NCBI GenBank assembly: GCA_963995505.1
Contig: OZ023187.1
Location: forward strand, 18,886,584-18,950,583
Source of the DNA: Hypericum androsaemum
Lineage: Eukaryota > Streptophyta > Magnoliopsida > Malpighiales > Hypericaceae
Direction: 5' to 3'
DNA length: 64,000 bases
Made by a program: the position numbers and the translations under genes. Shown here piece by piece: positions 1 through 12,900 of the stretch (position 1 is the stretch's first letter; every line of letters begins with the position of its first letter). Below the pieces are notes generated by a model that saw only the letters and a list, made by a program, of their open reading frames with translations, did not search any database and was not told the DNA's origin.

Positions 1-314
1 AATTACTCTCCGTATTGAGAAATGTTGTATTTATTTCCCCAAACATAGAGGGTTGAGGTATCAGAATCAAAATTACCTGTAATAACGATTAATTGTTCAT
101 AGAGGGGATAAGTCGTCCATGAATTAGGTGGAAGCTATTGCCATGTCTCATCTGGTAATCTTAATTAGTCAAGCACGTGGTCATCGTTCAAGCAAAATAG
201 CAAGACCATCCCTAGATTATAAACTGAAAACTGAAGTCTGAAACACACACCATCTTTCGCAGAATAGAGAAAAGGCAAGAAATATTAGACAATCTTAATA
301 TGATTGATTACATT
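1..314. other. 3' flank of the first DC1 gene
   Basis: No gene is visible here. The stretch lies downstream of the stop codon of the minus-strand DC1 tail exon and is probably its 3' untranslated region and flank. It is AT-rich, with no clear repeat. Confidence 0.4.
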
Positions 315-1388
315 CTATTGGGCTGGTAAATTTCCCGGATATGTTACTAGTGACTCGTAGCAAGTTCTCCATTTAATATATAGAACATCGCTTTTCACCT
401 TTTTCATTGGACCTCTTGATCCAGCTACTTGGTACGTATCGTGTTCATCATCCATCATCTTCAACTCTTGGTGTCTTGGGTCTGCTTCATTCATCTTGGT
501 CCTTAGTTCTGCTTTGTACATGGAAATTAGTTCTGCTTTGTACATGGAAATTTGCTCAAGCTCTCGCTCAAGTCGTGATGATCTGTTGTCCACGATCTTC
601 TTTGACGGAATGTAATAATGAGCTTGCCAAACTTGCTTGATGTGTTCGGCTACAATCCCGATATTGAATCTGCCCTTTTCTTCGACAAATCTTATCCAAC
701 CCAACCATTGTAGGACTATTTCATCTGTGACATCCACAACTTTAATTTTTCGCATTTGGTGGAGGACACCACACGTGATGAAAACCAGATATCGCCTTTG
801 AAAGTAGTTGAGCTTGCACTTGCGATCAATGATTCTGTACATTCCAAAGAACTCTTCGTATATTGGACCAAGAACTTCGGGGAGTGCAAAAGCTCCTGAC
901 ATAATATGTCCATCATATCGCCACATGAAATACTCTTCAAGGTCACGAATTGAGGGAGTACGAAGAAGCTCCATGAAGCGTGACAAAGCTTTCCAAGAAA
1001 ATGAATAGTTTTCGACTTCCTTGTCAAGATTGGTGTCAATTTCGCGTGATTTTTCTAATGCGGAGCTAGTTTCGACATCTATCTCCTCTCCAGATTCATC
1101 TTCTTCCTCGCCTTCAGTTTTCAATGTGCCTTCTGACTTATTTTCTTCTTCTAAAGTTTCAATACCAAAAGTTTCCTCCTCGGAATCAAAGTTAGAAGAA
1201 GAATTCTTTAACTCAACATACGAGAAAACATACTTGGCCTTTTGAATCTCATCTCCAGCTACCTCAATTGCAGTATCCAACTTTAACTCTGCAGAGATCG
1301 ACTTGTTATTGATTACCTTGTATGCTTTTTGTGGAAATGGAGTCCTCAACACCACTTCTCCACGCTCGCCACGAAGCAATGGCAGAAC
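315..1388 (-). CDS. Open tail exon of DC1 copy A (acidic linker plus PEARLI-4-like domain)
   Basis: This is the last exon of copy A and is open for about 354 residues. The acceptor is probably the TTAG just before GTTCTGCCA, matching CAG at the same place in copy C. It starts with LRGERGEVVLRTPFPQ, passes through an acidic Glu/Ser-rich linker (about residues 50-120), then a folded-looking domain (about 125-265) with LGPIYEEFFGMYRIIDRKC, FITCGVLHQMRK and IVLQWLGWIRFVEE, and a basic coiled-coil-like end (SSRLERELEQISMYKAEL, the last motif duplicated as ISMYKAELISMYKAEL). The folded part resembles the plant phospholipase-like PEARLI-4 domain in layout, from memory only. The tail recurs at 15259, 23059, 25790 and 39305, so it belongs to this gene family. 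Confidence 0.65.
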   Translation of the reverse strand, partial: VLPLLRGERGEVVLRTPFPQKAYKVINNKSISAELKLDTAIEVAGDEIQKAKYVFSYVELKNSSSNFDSEEETFGIETLEEENKSEGTLKTEGEEEDESGEEIDVETSSALEKSREIDTNLDKEVENYSFSWKALSRFMELLRTPSIRDLEEYFMWRYDGHIMSGAFALPEVLGPIYEEFFGMYRIIDRKCKLNYFQRRYLVFITCGVLHQMRKIKVVDVTDEIVLQWLGWIRFVEEKGRFNIGIVAEHIKQVWQAHYYIPSKKIVDNRSSRLERELEQISMYKAELISMYKAELRTKMNEADPRHQELKMMDDEHDTYQVAGSRGPMKKVKSDVLYIKWRTCYESLVTYPGNLPAQ

Positions 1389-2274
1389 CTAACAGAGTGA
1401 ATAAACAGAATAATGTCAAAGATATAACATCGGTCACAATGAGTCAAATGCTTGAATTTATTATTCACGATGGACTATTTACACAAACTAGCACAAGAGT
1501 TGAAGACACGCACCTCGTTTAGCACGCACTTTACGTCACATATCATAAGGCAACTTCGCGAACAACAATAAACTCGAAGCCGTGGGTCTCGTTCTTCTTC
1601 ACAAATATGATAAGCGAACACATCTGATCCATTGTCTTCAACATAGTAGTCTTTCAATATGAGAGGATGGACATGACAAGCGTGTTTGACCGTATAAGGT
1701 AATGAACCACATTGAAGATGGAGACTAAATTCACATTCTTGACGTGCACAACGGATCGTACAAGAGCCATTGCAGGATTTACCACATGCTAGGCACTTTG
1801 TGTTGCCATGCATGTTGACCACCACATAAAGATGGTGGTTATGTCTTTTGTACTCCAGAGATGGTAGACAAGATGCACATTGAGTATCCAACTGAAAATT
1901 GCATTGGAGACACCGGTAGACCAAATCATCGAGAGGAAAGTTTTGTGAAAGACTTTTGAGGCATAATTTACAGGTCATAGCTTCACGTGAATATGCAGAA
2001 GACCTGGTAAGGATAAGATGATGCTGCAGATGAATCGTATGCTCAAGTTGTTCCAGTAGTTCAGCACATTATTTGTGGAAAAACAAAGCATACTCATTGC
2101 ACTTGTAGGTCAAAGTCCAAGCGATGCAGAGTTCTTTACACAAAAAGGATCTTCGCCTTCTGTCTTCGATCCTAGTTTCACATAGACTCAATTGATGCCA
2201 ATGAAGTATACTTTGAAATCTTCCATCTTCCCCAAATACATTCTCCGTCCACAAGACACATTTCACAGAACTTG

Positions 2275-2564
2275 TGTTAGGAATTCAGCAACTAGAGAAC
2301 AAGATCGCACAAAGAACACGGAACAAGAGAATTACGTGGTTCGGCCTAGTGCCTACGTCCACGGTGAGAAATGAGAAATTTTAGTGATGGATCCGAGTCA
2401 CAAAGCTATACAAAACCTTAGGGTAACATGCCTTTATATAGAGGCAAATCCTTGTACATCAAATAAGCTATCTAGGTCAAATTAGGAGTCCAAAACCTAG
2501 TCCGAATAGAACAGGAAACAAGCCTACAAATCGTTTCCTCTTTAATTTCTCGACATCTCTAACA
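2275..2564 (-). repeat. 3' LTR of the gag-only copia element
   Basis: A 290-bp LTR bounded outside by the TSD ACTTG and inside by the polypurine tract. It pairs with 4492-4781. Confidence 0.92.
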
Positions 2565-4491
2565 ACCTCCACCTTGGCGAGAAATCATCCTGTGGACGAA
2601 CCATGAAGCTCTATCCGAACTTCAACAAACTCCATCTTAATGAAATACCGCCACATGAAGAACCATAAGAACTTGAGAAACCAAACCGACTCTATCAGCT
2701 CCACCTTGACCATAGATACACCGCCATCAATAATACCATCTCAACTTTCTCACCACATTTTTCCGTTCAATCACATGGAGTCAGCCCCCAAGCTCGAGCT
2801 TCCGAGCTTGCTTGGCGTCTTCCCTCCAATCTCCATCGAACTCCAACTAGCAAGTCCACCTGCTGAAGCAAACTTGTGACCAATAGATGCGCGCTCTATT
2901 TTTCGGTCAACCCCATGCTCCGCAACCTCGAACTGCTTCTCCGCTGGACCTTCTTGCCTCATACCAATGCTACATGCCATAGCATACAAAGGGCAACCTT
3001 TTGTTCTACCAAGTAGAACCCTTGACATGCCACGAACTCCACCGTTCGGCCTTGAGTGAGATACCCGATTCGCCTGTGGTGCTACCAACGGCTTCGCATT
3101 CTCCATGCAAAACTTACCTAACACCTTTGACCTGCACGTCTCTTTAAACAACCATAGCGAGAACTTGCTAACTTTGTCTCCACGAATCCCAACTCCACTC
3201 AAACCATTCATGTCAAGCTTTTGCTCCATCACACAAGAGCTTTTCTCCCCTCTATCGGAACCCAACGATGTGACTCCACCTACAACCGTGTTCCCCACTA
3301 ACCTATAGGTGTTCCTAGCATTCCTTTCACCCTTCATCACCACCACAGCATCCTTCTCCACCTCCATTAGCCCGCCTACAACATTATAGTTGTACCTACT
3401 ATAATCCAAGGCTCCTAACGAGATCAAATTCCTCTCCAACTTCGGAACATGCCAAACCCCACACAATTTTCTCTTAACACAATCCCACATCTTGATTTGG
3501 ATATCACCTATGCTAGCAATTCTGCAAGTAGAACCATCACCCATAGTCACCATACCTGAATCAACGAACTTGTAGGTGTCGAACCACCCTCTCTTGGGCG
3601 TCATGTGGAAAGAGCAAGCGCTATCCAAAATCCAAGAATCAGAATGCTTTGGACTTGACAAAACAGAAAGAAGATCACCATCTGACCTGTCCGAATGTGA
3701 GGCCACATTCACGGAACTTGATCCTTTTTTCTCGCGATCCCGAGTTCTTTTTGGACAATCCTTCTTCACGTGCCCTTTTTCTCCGCACTCGAAGCAATTT
3801 CTCTTGAACCTCCTTGACCACGACTTGGATCCCTTCCTGTCTTTTGCCCCACTACGATCACCATGGCTACCCCTCACAACTAGCCCTTCGGCTTGTTCAT
3901 CGTCAATTTTCCTTCTTTGATGAAACCCTAATAGAGCACTTGTGATATCTTCCAACACCAGACTCCTTCCCCCAAGTTAGAGTTATAACCAAATTTTTGT
4001 AGGAGCCAGGTAAAGAATTCAGCAGCAACAATGCCTTGTCTTCTTCCTCGAACTTCACATCAACCTTTCTCAAGTCGCTCACAAGTTGACTGAAACCATT
4101 AATGTGTTGGCTCAAATCCGAGCCCTCCTTCATCTTGAGCCCATACAATCTTTGCTTAAGATAAAGCTTGTTCGACAAAGACTTAGACATATACCTTACC
4201 TCCAATTTCTTCTAAACCTCAGCTGGTGACTCCTCATCCATGACGTGATACATCACATCATCCGCCAAGCACAAGCGAATTGTCGCCACCGCCTTGGCCC
4301 CCATCTCCTTCCACTCTTGCTCCTCCATCTTCTCGGTCTTCTTCTCCGAGAGCGCGATGACCATCCCTTGTTGCACGAGAAAATCCTTGACACGCCTTTG
4401 CCATAACCCAAAATTCGAAGAACCATCGAACTTCACAAGAGCAAACTTCGCGCCGTCCGTCATCCTCCAACCCAAGCTCTTGATACCAAAT

Positions 4492-4781
4492 TGTTAGGAA
4501 TTCAGCAACTAGAGAACAAGATCGCACAAAGAACACAGAACAAGAGAATTATGTGGTTTGGCCTAGTGCCTACGTCCACGGTGAGAAAGGAGAAATTTTA
4601 TTGATGGATCCGAGTCACAAAGCTATACAAAACCTTAGGGTAACATGCCTTTATATAGAGGCAAACCCTTGTACATCAAGTAAGCTATCTAGGTCAAATT
4701 AGGAGTCCAAAACCTAGTACGAATAGAATAGGAAACAAGCCTACAAATTGTTTCCTCTTTAATTTCTCGACATCTCTAACA
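4492..4781 (-). repeat. 5' LTR of the gag-only copia element
   Basis: A 290-bp LTR next to a tRNA-Met-type primer site at about 4475-4489. The outer TSD ACTTG is at 4782-4786. Confidence 0.92.
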
Positions 4782-6013
4782 ACTTGTACTTTGCGTTCAC
4801 TGCAATAATAGGTCAACCCCGAACACTTGCGATTACAAGTTGTACACTCAAAGGAAACAACATGAAGAAGAAGAAGAACAACAGTTGTATTAAGAAGGAG
4901 ATGCGTTGTCTTGTGAGGTAAAAAATCCATGCAGGACTTGTGGACGTAGAACTGACATAGCTTGATGCAACTGTAAAATGGTTCGGAACATAATCTTTCA
5001 CATAAGTTGCATATATGGTTGGTGTCTTGTGTGCCCCAACTAGTAGAGAGCTTCAAGGGGTGCCAATGGCAGAAATGACGAACCAATTCGTGGACTTCTT
5101 TTTCATGGCTAACTAGTTGGGGTAGTTGCGCTGCACAATCCAAGCACAAGAAAAAGTCACAGCTCTTGCAATGATAAGAAAAGCGACGGTGGCTTAGGAA
5201 ACATGCACTGCATGTTGAGGATTTTGGATAAAGTTTAAGCTTGAGAACGGGGCACGGATGGAGAAAATGGTGGATGACTTTTGGAACTTGGGAAGAAGAC
5301 TCATCAATCAATCTCCGTACAAGACAACAAAAAAAATGCACAAAGATTCAAATGTTTTTCCTCTACGGAAAACCAAATTCGAACGGATGGATTTGTCACA
5401 GTCAATACATGTTATATCTTGACTTGTTTGAAGATACCAAGTGGCTACTTGGGAATCTAGATTGGTTTGAACTATTTAAGGAAGAAAGTCAAGGCAAGGC
5501 TTGTGAAGATGAAAATCGCATGTTTCACAGCCCCAAGTTGGTGCTGATGAGCAAGGGAGGTTACAGATTTGACAAGACAACAAGGACTCGGGTTCTGCGC
5601 GAAGTGGTTGCAGAGGATGACGATGACAACAATCTAGAACTTGCTCTTTCACTTTCTCTCCCTCGCTACAAGTGGCGAGGGAGAGAGCCTGAGCCGCGCA
5701 CTCCACACACATGCCGAATTCGAAATTGCTCACATCGGCAGGTGAAAGCGTTGGCGCGATCCTCAGAGCAAGAATTGCATATATAAACACGAGGATTATA
5801 ACGGAGGAAGGAAGAGCGGGCAGGGGTGGAAGAAGAGTTTGATCTCAAGTGAAAGTTTTGCACACCCCAATAAGATTTGCAGAGGGTACACCAGATGGAA
5901 ATCTGACCTGGTATTTTCTTCCCACACGCGCGGCACTTCCAAGCTTTATCATCTCCCTCCCCGTTATCACGAATTATCAGATTGTGTTGGTGCACTGGAC
6001 GCCTAAACTCCAT

Positions 6014-7577
6014 TGTTTTGTGAATGGTTAGAAAGCAAGTCTCTTTGGAAGTGGAATGGGTGGCAAGTTAGGTGATGATCATGTTATAAAGATGCAGGAG
6101 ATACCTTTTCAATAATAAAAAAAAATAATAATAAAGATGCAAGAGATGGTGTGGAACAAGGTAGCTCTGTTTTGTCCACTCGCCTATTCTTCAGAAGATT
6201 GATTATTGACTAAGTGCACATGTTTTGTCTTTCTTCTGGTTTTTTTAGTGTAATTCTTCCGGATCATATGGATCTGGATTGAGATCTATTTTTTTTTTTA
6301 AGTAAGTAGTTGTAATAGAACCTTCATAATTACAGCTTGTTTACGTACAGCTCTAGCAGCATAGGATCATCTTAATGAGTCTAGATACAAAATAAGATGT
6401 TGGCCATCTAGTTCCGAAACTGAGTTTAACCAACATAGACACGGAAAATGACAGAATGAAAGAGGAGTTCTCAACTATACTTATACTTGGTACATTAAAA
6501 ATGACAGAATGATTCCCATATAACCTGCCCAAATATAGCGTACCACACTTTCCCGATCATATCTCTTTTCGTTAAACCATTCCAAGCAGCGAGCGATGAT
6601 TCAATGTTTCCTCCAAAGCAAGATTGACATCTTTTTACAACTGATGGTCTTCTTATAAGATCATGACTCGTTGATTACAAAATGCCAAGTGCCCACATGA
6701 TTGAAGTTGCTTAGTCTTTGGTCTTTGTTATTTAAATCCCTAGTTGCAGACCCAATCTGGGATGAAATAAACAACTAGGGAGTCTTTTCTAAAATTCTTT
6801 ATTGCAGAACTTAAATGTAGAGATCAACTCGCGAGTTGTTCCAACTCAACAATTTCATATTACTTTTTTTTTACAAAAGTAAATTTTAATAATAGAAAAA
6901 ATATACAACCTATTTAGAGTGGAATCTCATGGGAGATTACGAGCGCAGGATTCATCAAAATCTTACCCCGAAAAAATCTAATGAGAAAAATCATAGTAAA
7001 TAAAAGGAACCTCGGTAAAAAACTCTATCTTAACGTTCCACCCCGTCAATCACCCGCTAATTACCTCGATAGCACCCAGCAACGTTATTAATCCATCAAA
7101 GTACGACTGGGCAAACTAACGCCAATTAAACCATCCAATACAATTAAACTACACTCTTGGGAAGGTCCGTCATATAATATATAATCGAAAAATGACCCTT
7201 AAGGCCAAGTTTGGAGAGAGAAAGTCCGTCACCTGATTATCCTTTCCATAGGCATGATGGAGCCTAACCCCAGTCATCATTCAAAAGCCTCTTAACATAA
7301 AAAAGAAACATAGATCCAGTACAATAGAAGTATACGAGAAATAGCTTTCTTTACATAGATGGCACATGTGCAAGAGAAAGTACATGATCATGTGCGTCCT
7401 AGTTAATCTAAGTGCACAATAGATTGTTGCAGAGTCCAGTTGTGATGGCACACAGTTCCATGAAATATTAAATAGCGAGCACCACATGGCAATAATGGCA
7501 TTAGACCATGAACATCATAAAGGGATTACCAATTTTTTATTATTAAAAAATTAAAACAATCTAAAAAAAGAAAAGTG
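6014..7577. other. Promoter side of DC1 copy A and non-coding AT-rich DNA
   Basis: The first 100 bases share a block with the promoter of copy B (GATGATCATGTTATA near 6074). The rest shows no convincing gene. T-runs at about 6289 and 6866 followed by A-rich text look like 3' tails of LINE-type insertions on the minus strand, but I found no TSDs. Confidence 0.4.
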
Positions 7578-7582
7578 GAGGG

Positions 7583-8041
7583 TGTTGGGTATGGAGACTT
7601 CGTACTATACGGAGTTACTGTTCACATGTTGAATATACAGGGTTACTGTTCACATGTTGACTCGGCACTATTCATCCGGGGCCAGAAATGTGATTTCTGG
7701 TGGACGATTTTGCCCCTGCCGACACCAAATAGTCCTAGGCTGTGGGCACTATAAATACCCACCTCTCAGTCACTATTTCTGTATCTTCTTCCTTGTGTAG
7801 AGAGAGAGAGAGAGAAACACCATTGTTGAGCGAGTGAAGCTCTAAAGTGTAGATCGAACGTGATATAGTGAAATCTCCTGGCTTGGTACGCCCCCGGACG
7901 TAGATCGGTTAAGATCGAACCGGGTGACCAAATTTTGTGTCTTATTCTTGTGTGCGTGAGTTTTTTTCCTTTGTGCTTGTCATCGATCTCTAGCTCCGGA
8001 GTAGCTTCGGGTGGTGTTTGGGGCCCTCGTGTTTCCCAACA
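7583..8041 (+). mobile_element. Solo LTR (copia-like)
   Basis: A single 459-bp LTR from TGTTGGGTATGG to TTTCCCAACA, with inverted termini TGTTGGG/CCCAACA. It is flanked by a perfect 5-bp TSD GAGGG (7578-7582 and 8042-8046). A TATA box (CACTATAAATACCC, about 7748) on the plus strand gives its orientation, followed by a short (GA)n run near 7800. No internal region or partner LTR is present, so this is the product of LTR-LTR recombination. Confidence 0.88.
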
Positions 8042-8132
8042 GAGGGAGGGGTACATCCCTTGGGACCTGACAGTACTCGGGATTGTGCCCATGACCCCAA
8101 TATTGTATTTTTTTTTCAATATATTTTAGTTA

Positions 8133-8368
8133 TGTTATAAACTTTATCGGAAATAAGCAATAGTAGAGAAAAAGAGTAAGAGCTGAGAGTATAAATTTCT
8201 CATTAATAGATCAAGAATATCTCATAAATGGTAATACAATGGATTCTATTTATAGGCTAATACATTAAATAATTAATATATTATCGAGGAGAACATGGAG
8301 GGGAACATGGAGGAAAACAAGGAGAAAAACATGGAAAAATGACATCCACAAATAATTAATGCATAATA
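8133..8368 (-). repeat. 3' LTR of the minus-strand copia element
   Basis: A 236-bp LTR next to the polypurine tract GGAGGAG (read on the minus strand). It pairs with 12681-12905 and is slightly longer because of an expanded purine stretch. Confidence 0.9.
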
Positions 8369-9902
8369 CTCCTCCTTGGATGCCATTTGAATAATGTGCC
8401 TCATCAAAACCTTATTAGGAAAAATCCTATGGGAAAAATCCTAATCAAAGGAAAAAGAGTACATCATCATAAAATTACTGCCTCATTAAAACCTTAACCG
8501 AAAAATCCATCGGGACAAAACCGTGGTTAAGAAAAAAGAGTATAGTGTAAAATGATATCTCCCCCTCATGTATGCATCACTTGAGATCACTGAGTCGTCT
8601 CAGACCGATATTACAAACATGCTTCTCAAAAACTGTAGTGGGCAGAGATTTCGTGAACAGATCTGCCAAATTGTCACTTGAACGAATTTGTTGAACACTT
8701 ATCTCCCCATCCTTTTGAAGATCATGTGTGAAAAAGAACTTTGGTGATATATGTTTTGTCCGATCACCTTTAATATATCTTTCTTTTAATTGTGCGATGC
8801 ATGCAGCATTATCCTTGTATAAGGTCGTAGGTATTCCCTTTTGAAAAGGTAATCCACAAGATTCTCGAATGTGTTTGATAATAGATCTCAACCAAACACA
8901 TTCTCGACTTGCTTCATGGATAGCCAAAATCTCAGAATGATTAGATGAGGTGGCTACTATAGTTTGTTTCATGGAGCGCTATGAAATGGCAGTACCTCCA
9001 TATGTAAATAAGTATCCGGTTTACGATCAACCATTGTGAGGATCATATAAATATCCTGCATCTGCATATCCAATTACTTCTGCCTCTGAGATACTAGGGT
9101 AATACAAACCCATATCCATTGTACCTCGAAGATAAAGAAATATTTATTTTACTCCAGTCCAATGTCTTATTGCTAGTAAATTAACAGAAAATGATATATC
9201 AGGTCGTGTATGACTAGCAAGATACATTAGCGCACCTATTGTACTAAGATATGGTACTTCGGGACCAAGAAATTCTTCACCATTTTTTTGAGGTCTGAAA
9301 TGGTCCTTTTTTACATCAAGTGACCTTACAACCATTGGAGTGTTCAACGGGTGCGCTTTATCCATATTGAAACGCTTCAGCACCTTTGCTATATAAGATG
9401 ATTGATGCATAAAAATTCCTTCTTTAAAATGTTCAATTTGCAATCCGAGACATAATTTGGTCTTTCCCAAATCTTTCATTTCGAATTCATTCTTTAAACA
9501 ATCAACTGCCTTTTGGAGCTCTTCAAGAGTTCCAATGATATTGAGATCATCAACATAAACTGCAATTATAACGAACTCAGGTTCAGATCTCCTTATAAAA
9601 ATACATGGGCAAATTGGATCATTCTTATAGCCTTCCTTTAATAAGTAGTCACTAAGACGATTATACCACATGCGTCCTGATTGTTTCAATCCAAATAAAG
9701 ATCAACATAATTTAATCGAGTATAGTCCCTTTTGACTAGAATCACGTACTTCTGGTACGTTGAATCCTTCTGGGATTCTCATATAAATTTCACTGTCCAG
9801 TGAACCATATAAATAGGCTGAGATAATATCCATAAGTCGCATATTCAACTTTTCATGTACTGCCAGACTTATCAAATATCGAAATGTGATTGTATCCACC
9901 AC

Positions 9903-12900
9903 AGGAGAATATGTCTCTTCATAATCAATACCAGGTCTTTGAGAAAAACTTTGTGCAGCAAGTCGTGCTTTATATCTCACAACTTCATTTTTCTCATTTC
10001 GTTTACGCACAAATACCCATTTGTATCCTACGGGTTTCACACCTTTGGGCGTGCGGACTACAGGTTCAAAAACTTTACGTTTTCCAAGTGAATCTAATTC
10101 AGATTTCATTGCGTCTTTCCAATTTGGCCAATCTTTTCTATGCATGCATTCCTCAATAGATTTTGGCTCTAGATCCTCTTCACATTCCATAATATTTAGC
10201 GTTACATGGTAGGCAAAAATATCGTCGACAATAATTTTATTTCGATTCTATTTTTCTCCAGTCATAACATAATTTATTGAGATCTCATGATTATCACAAT
10301 GTTCAGGTACCTGATCTTCCATTAGAAGTGAATCATCTAGAGTCTGCACTTCCTTGATATTAATATTGACTGGGGACTCTTCAGGAGTCAAGATATCCTC
10401 GATTTGACCATCTTGATATTTTGCTCCTTTTCTTTTATGAGGATTTTTATCTTTAGAACCAATAGGTCTACCACGTTTAATTTGTGCCTTATTTTCATTG
10501 ACAATAATTGATCGTCCTTCAGGGACATCAATTCTAAGAGGAGCATTAGCAGCTGGAATATGTGACTTAGTCACTCTCTTTGGGTCAGCAAAAACGTATG
10601 GCAACTGATTAGCTAAATTCTGCAGATGAATTATCTTTTGAACTTCAAGTTAACTTTGCTTTGTGCGAGGATCTAAATAACACAATGATAATTCATTCCA
10701 GCTAATATCTTTTTCAGGCTGCTTAGTTTCTCCCCCTAATGTTAAAAATATTGATTCATCAAAATGACAATTGGCAAAACGTGCCGTAAATAAATCTCCA
10801 GTACGTGGCTCAATGTACTTTATTATCGATGGAGATTCAAACCCAACATATATTCCCAACCTTCTTTGGGGTCCCATTTTCTTGCATTGTGGTGGAGCAA
10901 TTGGAATATAAACCGCACATCCAAAAATTCTTAGATGGAAAATATTTGGTTCCTGACCATAAACCAATTGTAATGGGGAGAATTCATGATAACTTGTTGG
11001 CCTGATGCGAATTAACATTGATGCATGTAAAATGGCATGTCCCCAAGCAGAAATAAGGAGTTTCGCTCTCATTAGTAATGGTATTGCAATTAATTGAATC
11101 CGTTTAATAAATAATTCGGCAAGACCATTTTGAGTGTGAACATGAGCTACAGGATGTTTCGGCCTTCCCTTTGCCTTTCAATGATTCTTGATAAAGCTCA
11201 ACTAGATGCTTGGGTGCACGACAAGTGCGAGCCCAGTGGCCTTTGCATCCACAACGATGGCATGAATTTTCTATTTTCATTCCACCATCACCATCTCTTC
11301 CTGATTTCTTCTCGTTATTCTCCCACTTCAGGTGGCGAGACGTGTTCTTAAAATTATCACCACGGTAACCATATCCTCCACGACCATTACCACATCCACG
11401 ACCGCGACCCCGGCTTCTATAATTAAATTTTGTCACATTCACTTCAGGGAATGGAGCATAACTAGTTGGGCAGGCCTCGTGGTTTTTCATCAAAAGCTCA
11501 TTGTTTTATTCAGCCACAAGAAGACAAGCAATCAACTCAGAGTATTTCTTGAAAAACTTTTCACGATATTGCTGCTGAAGGAGCACATTTGATGCGTGAA
11601 AGGTGGAGAATATTTTTTCTAACATATCAGAATCAGTAATCTTTTCTCCACATAATTTTAGCTGAGAACTTATACGAAATAGAGCTGAATTATATTCACT
11701 CACAGCTTTTAAATATTGGAATCACAAATGCATCCAATCATAACGAGCTTTTGGGAGGATCACAGTTTTCTGATGCTCATATCTTTCTTTCAAGCTAATC
11801 CAAAGGATTAGTGGATCCTTTACCGTGAGGTATTCAGTTTTTAATCTCTCATCAAGATGGCGACGAAGAAAAATCATCGCCTTAGCCTTATCTTGGGCAC
11901 AAGCTGCATTTTTCTCTTTAATTATTTCTCCCAGACCATTAGCATCAAGATTAATTTCAGCATCCAAAATCCATGATAAGTAATTCTTGCCCATGATGTG
12001 GAGAGCCACAAAATCAAGTTTGGCGAGGTTTGACATTATAATACTATCATGAGCAAGTAAATTATATGAGATTTGATTTATTATAGATAAATATAATTGA
12101 CATTATAATACTATCATGGGCAAGTAGATTATATTAGATTTGTTTGACATTATAATACTATCATGAGCAAGTAGATTATATTAGATTTGATTTATCATAG
12201 ATAAATATAATTGAGATAAAATTGTTATATAGACATATCACAAATATAAGGAAACAAATGATTAAAATGATATTCTGTCCTTATTTGAAAATATGAGAAA
12301 ATATAAAGTACTAATCAATAATTTTGTCCCCTTTCCTTTCTTTTTTTTTCGACGCGCATAATATCAGTTTAATACCTATTAGTTTGACGCGTGTGCAAGC
12401 GAGGACAAATTCGATGTTCAATGTGTAAAGCTTACAGTTCAATCCCGAAAGCTTTCTCGCATGTGCAAATAGGGACATAATCCTTATCCGCGTTCCAAGA
12501 CAAAATTTCACATAGATCACTGATATTTTCTAATACTTTTATGCAAGAACAACAGAAGGTTTTAGCATGAAAATCTAATAAGAATGAATAATTATAAATT
12601 GTAAGAATACTTACAAAAATTAAGCTAAATTCTTCTCAAGAAATTATTGAGACCTTGGTAGAGACTTCGTGGTGATAACGTGTTATAAACTTTATCAGAA
12701 ATAAGCAATAGTAGAGAAAAAGAGTAAGAGAGGAGAGTATGAATTTCTCATTAATAGATCAAGAATATCTCATAAATAGTAATACAATGAGTTCTATTTA
12801 TAGGCTAATACATTAAATAATTAATGTATTATGGAGGAGAACATGGAGGGGAACATGGAGGAAAACATGGAGAAAATGACATCCACAAATAATTAATACA

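Larger units (their letters stand above)
2275..4781 (-). mobile_element. Non-autonomous Ty1-copia element with gag and protease only
   Basis: The 2507-bp element lies within an exon of DC1 copy A. Its two 290-bp LTRs (2275-2564 and 4492-4781) begin TGTTAG and end CTAACA and differ at about ten sites by eye. The 5-bp TSD ACTTG is perfect (2270-2274 and 4782-4786). On the minus strand the primer site next to the 5' LTR is TGGTATCAAGAGC (initiator tRNA-Met type) and the polypurine tract AAGGTGGAGG abuts the 3' LTR. Coding remnants in order are TNT1-like gag (4475-4212 and 4205-3903), a zinc knuckle CFECGEKGHVKKDC and a protease motif WILDSACSFHMTP (in 3958-2771). Integrase, reverse transcriptase and RNase H are absent; unrecognised sequence fills the space before the 3' LTR. 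Gag is split by a stop near 4210. Confidence 0.93.
315..6013 (-). pseudogene. DC1-domain protein gene, copy A, split by a copia insertion
   Basis: The gene reads leftward. The first exon (about 6013-5478) starts MEFRRPVHQHN and carries Cys/His pairs of DC1 type (WKCRACGKK, WCTLCKS, SCQICNLPC, CDFHLHKPCLDFLP). A second exon (about 5341-4787, resuming at 2269) adds more DC1 units (CNLCERLCSEPFYSC, FECTTCNRKCSG). A further DC1 block lies at 1978-1475 and a tail exon at 1388-315. DC1 domains are plant zinc-binding C1-like modules, usually of unknown target. It is broken in four ways: exon 1 shifts frame near 5860 and again near 5730; a stop after FFHK (about 2069) sits where copy B has Ser; and a retroelement occupies 2275-4781. 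The exon order and protein match copies B and C in this window. I infer a pseudogene, although the tail exon alone is still open. Confidence 0.85.
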
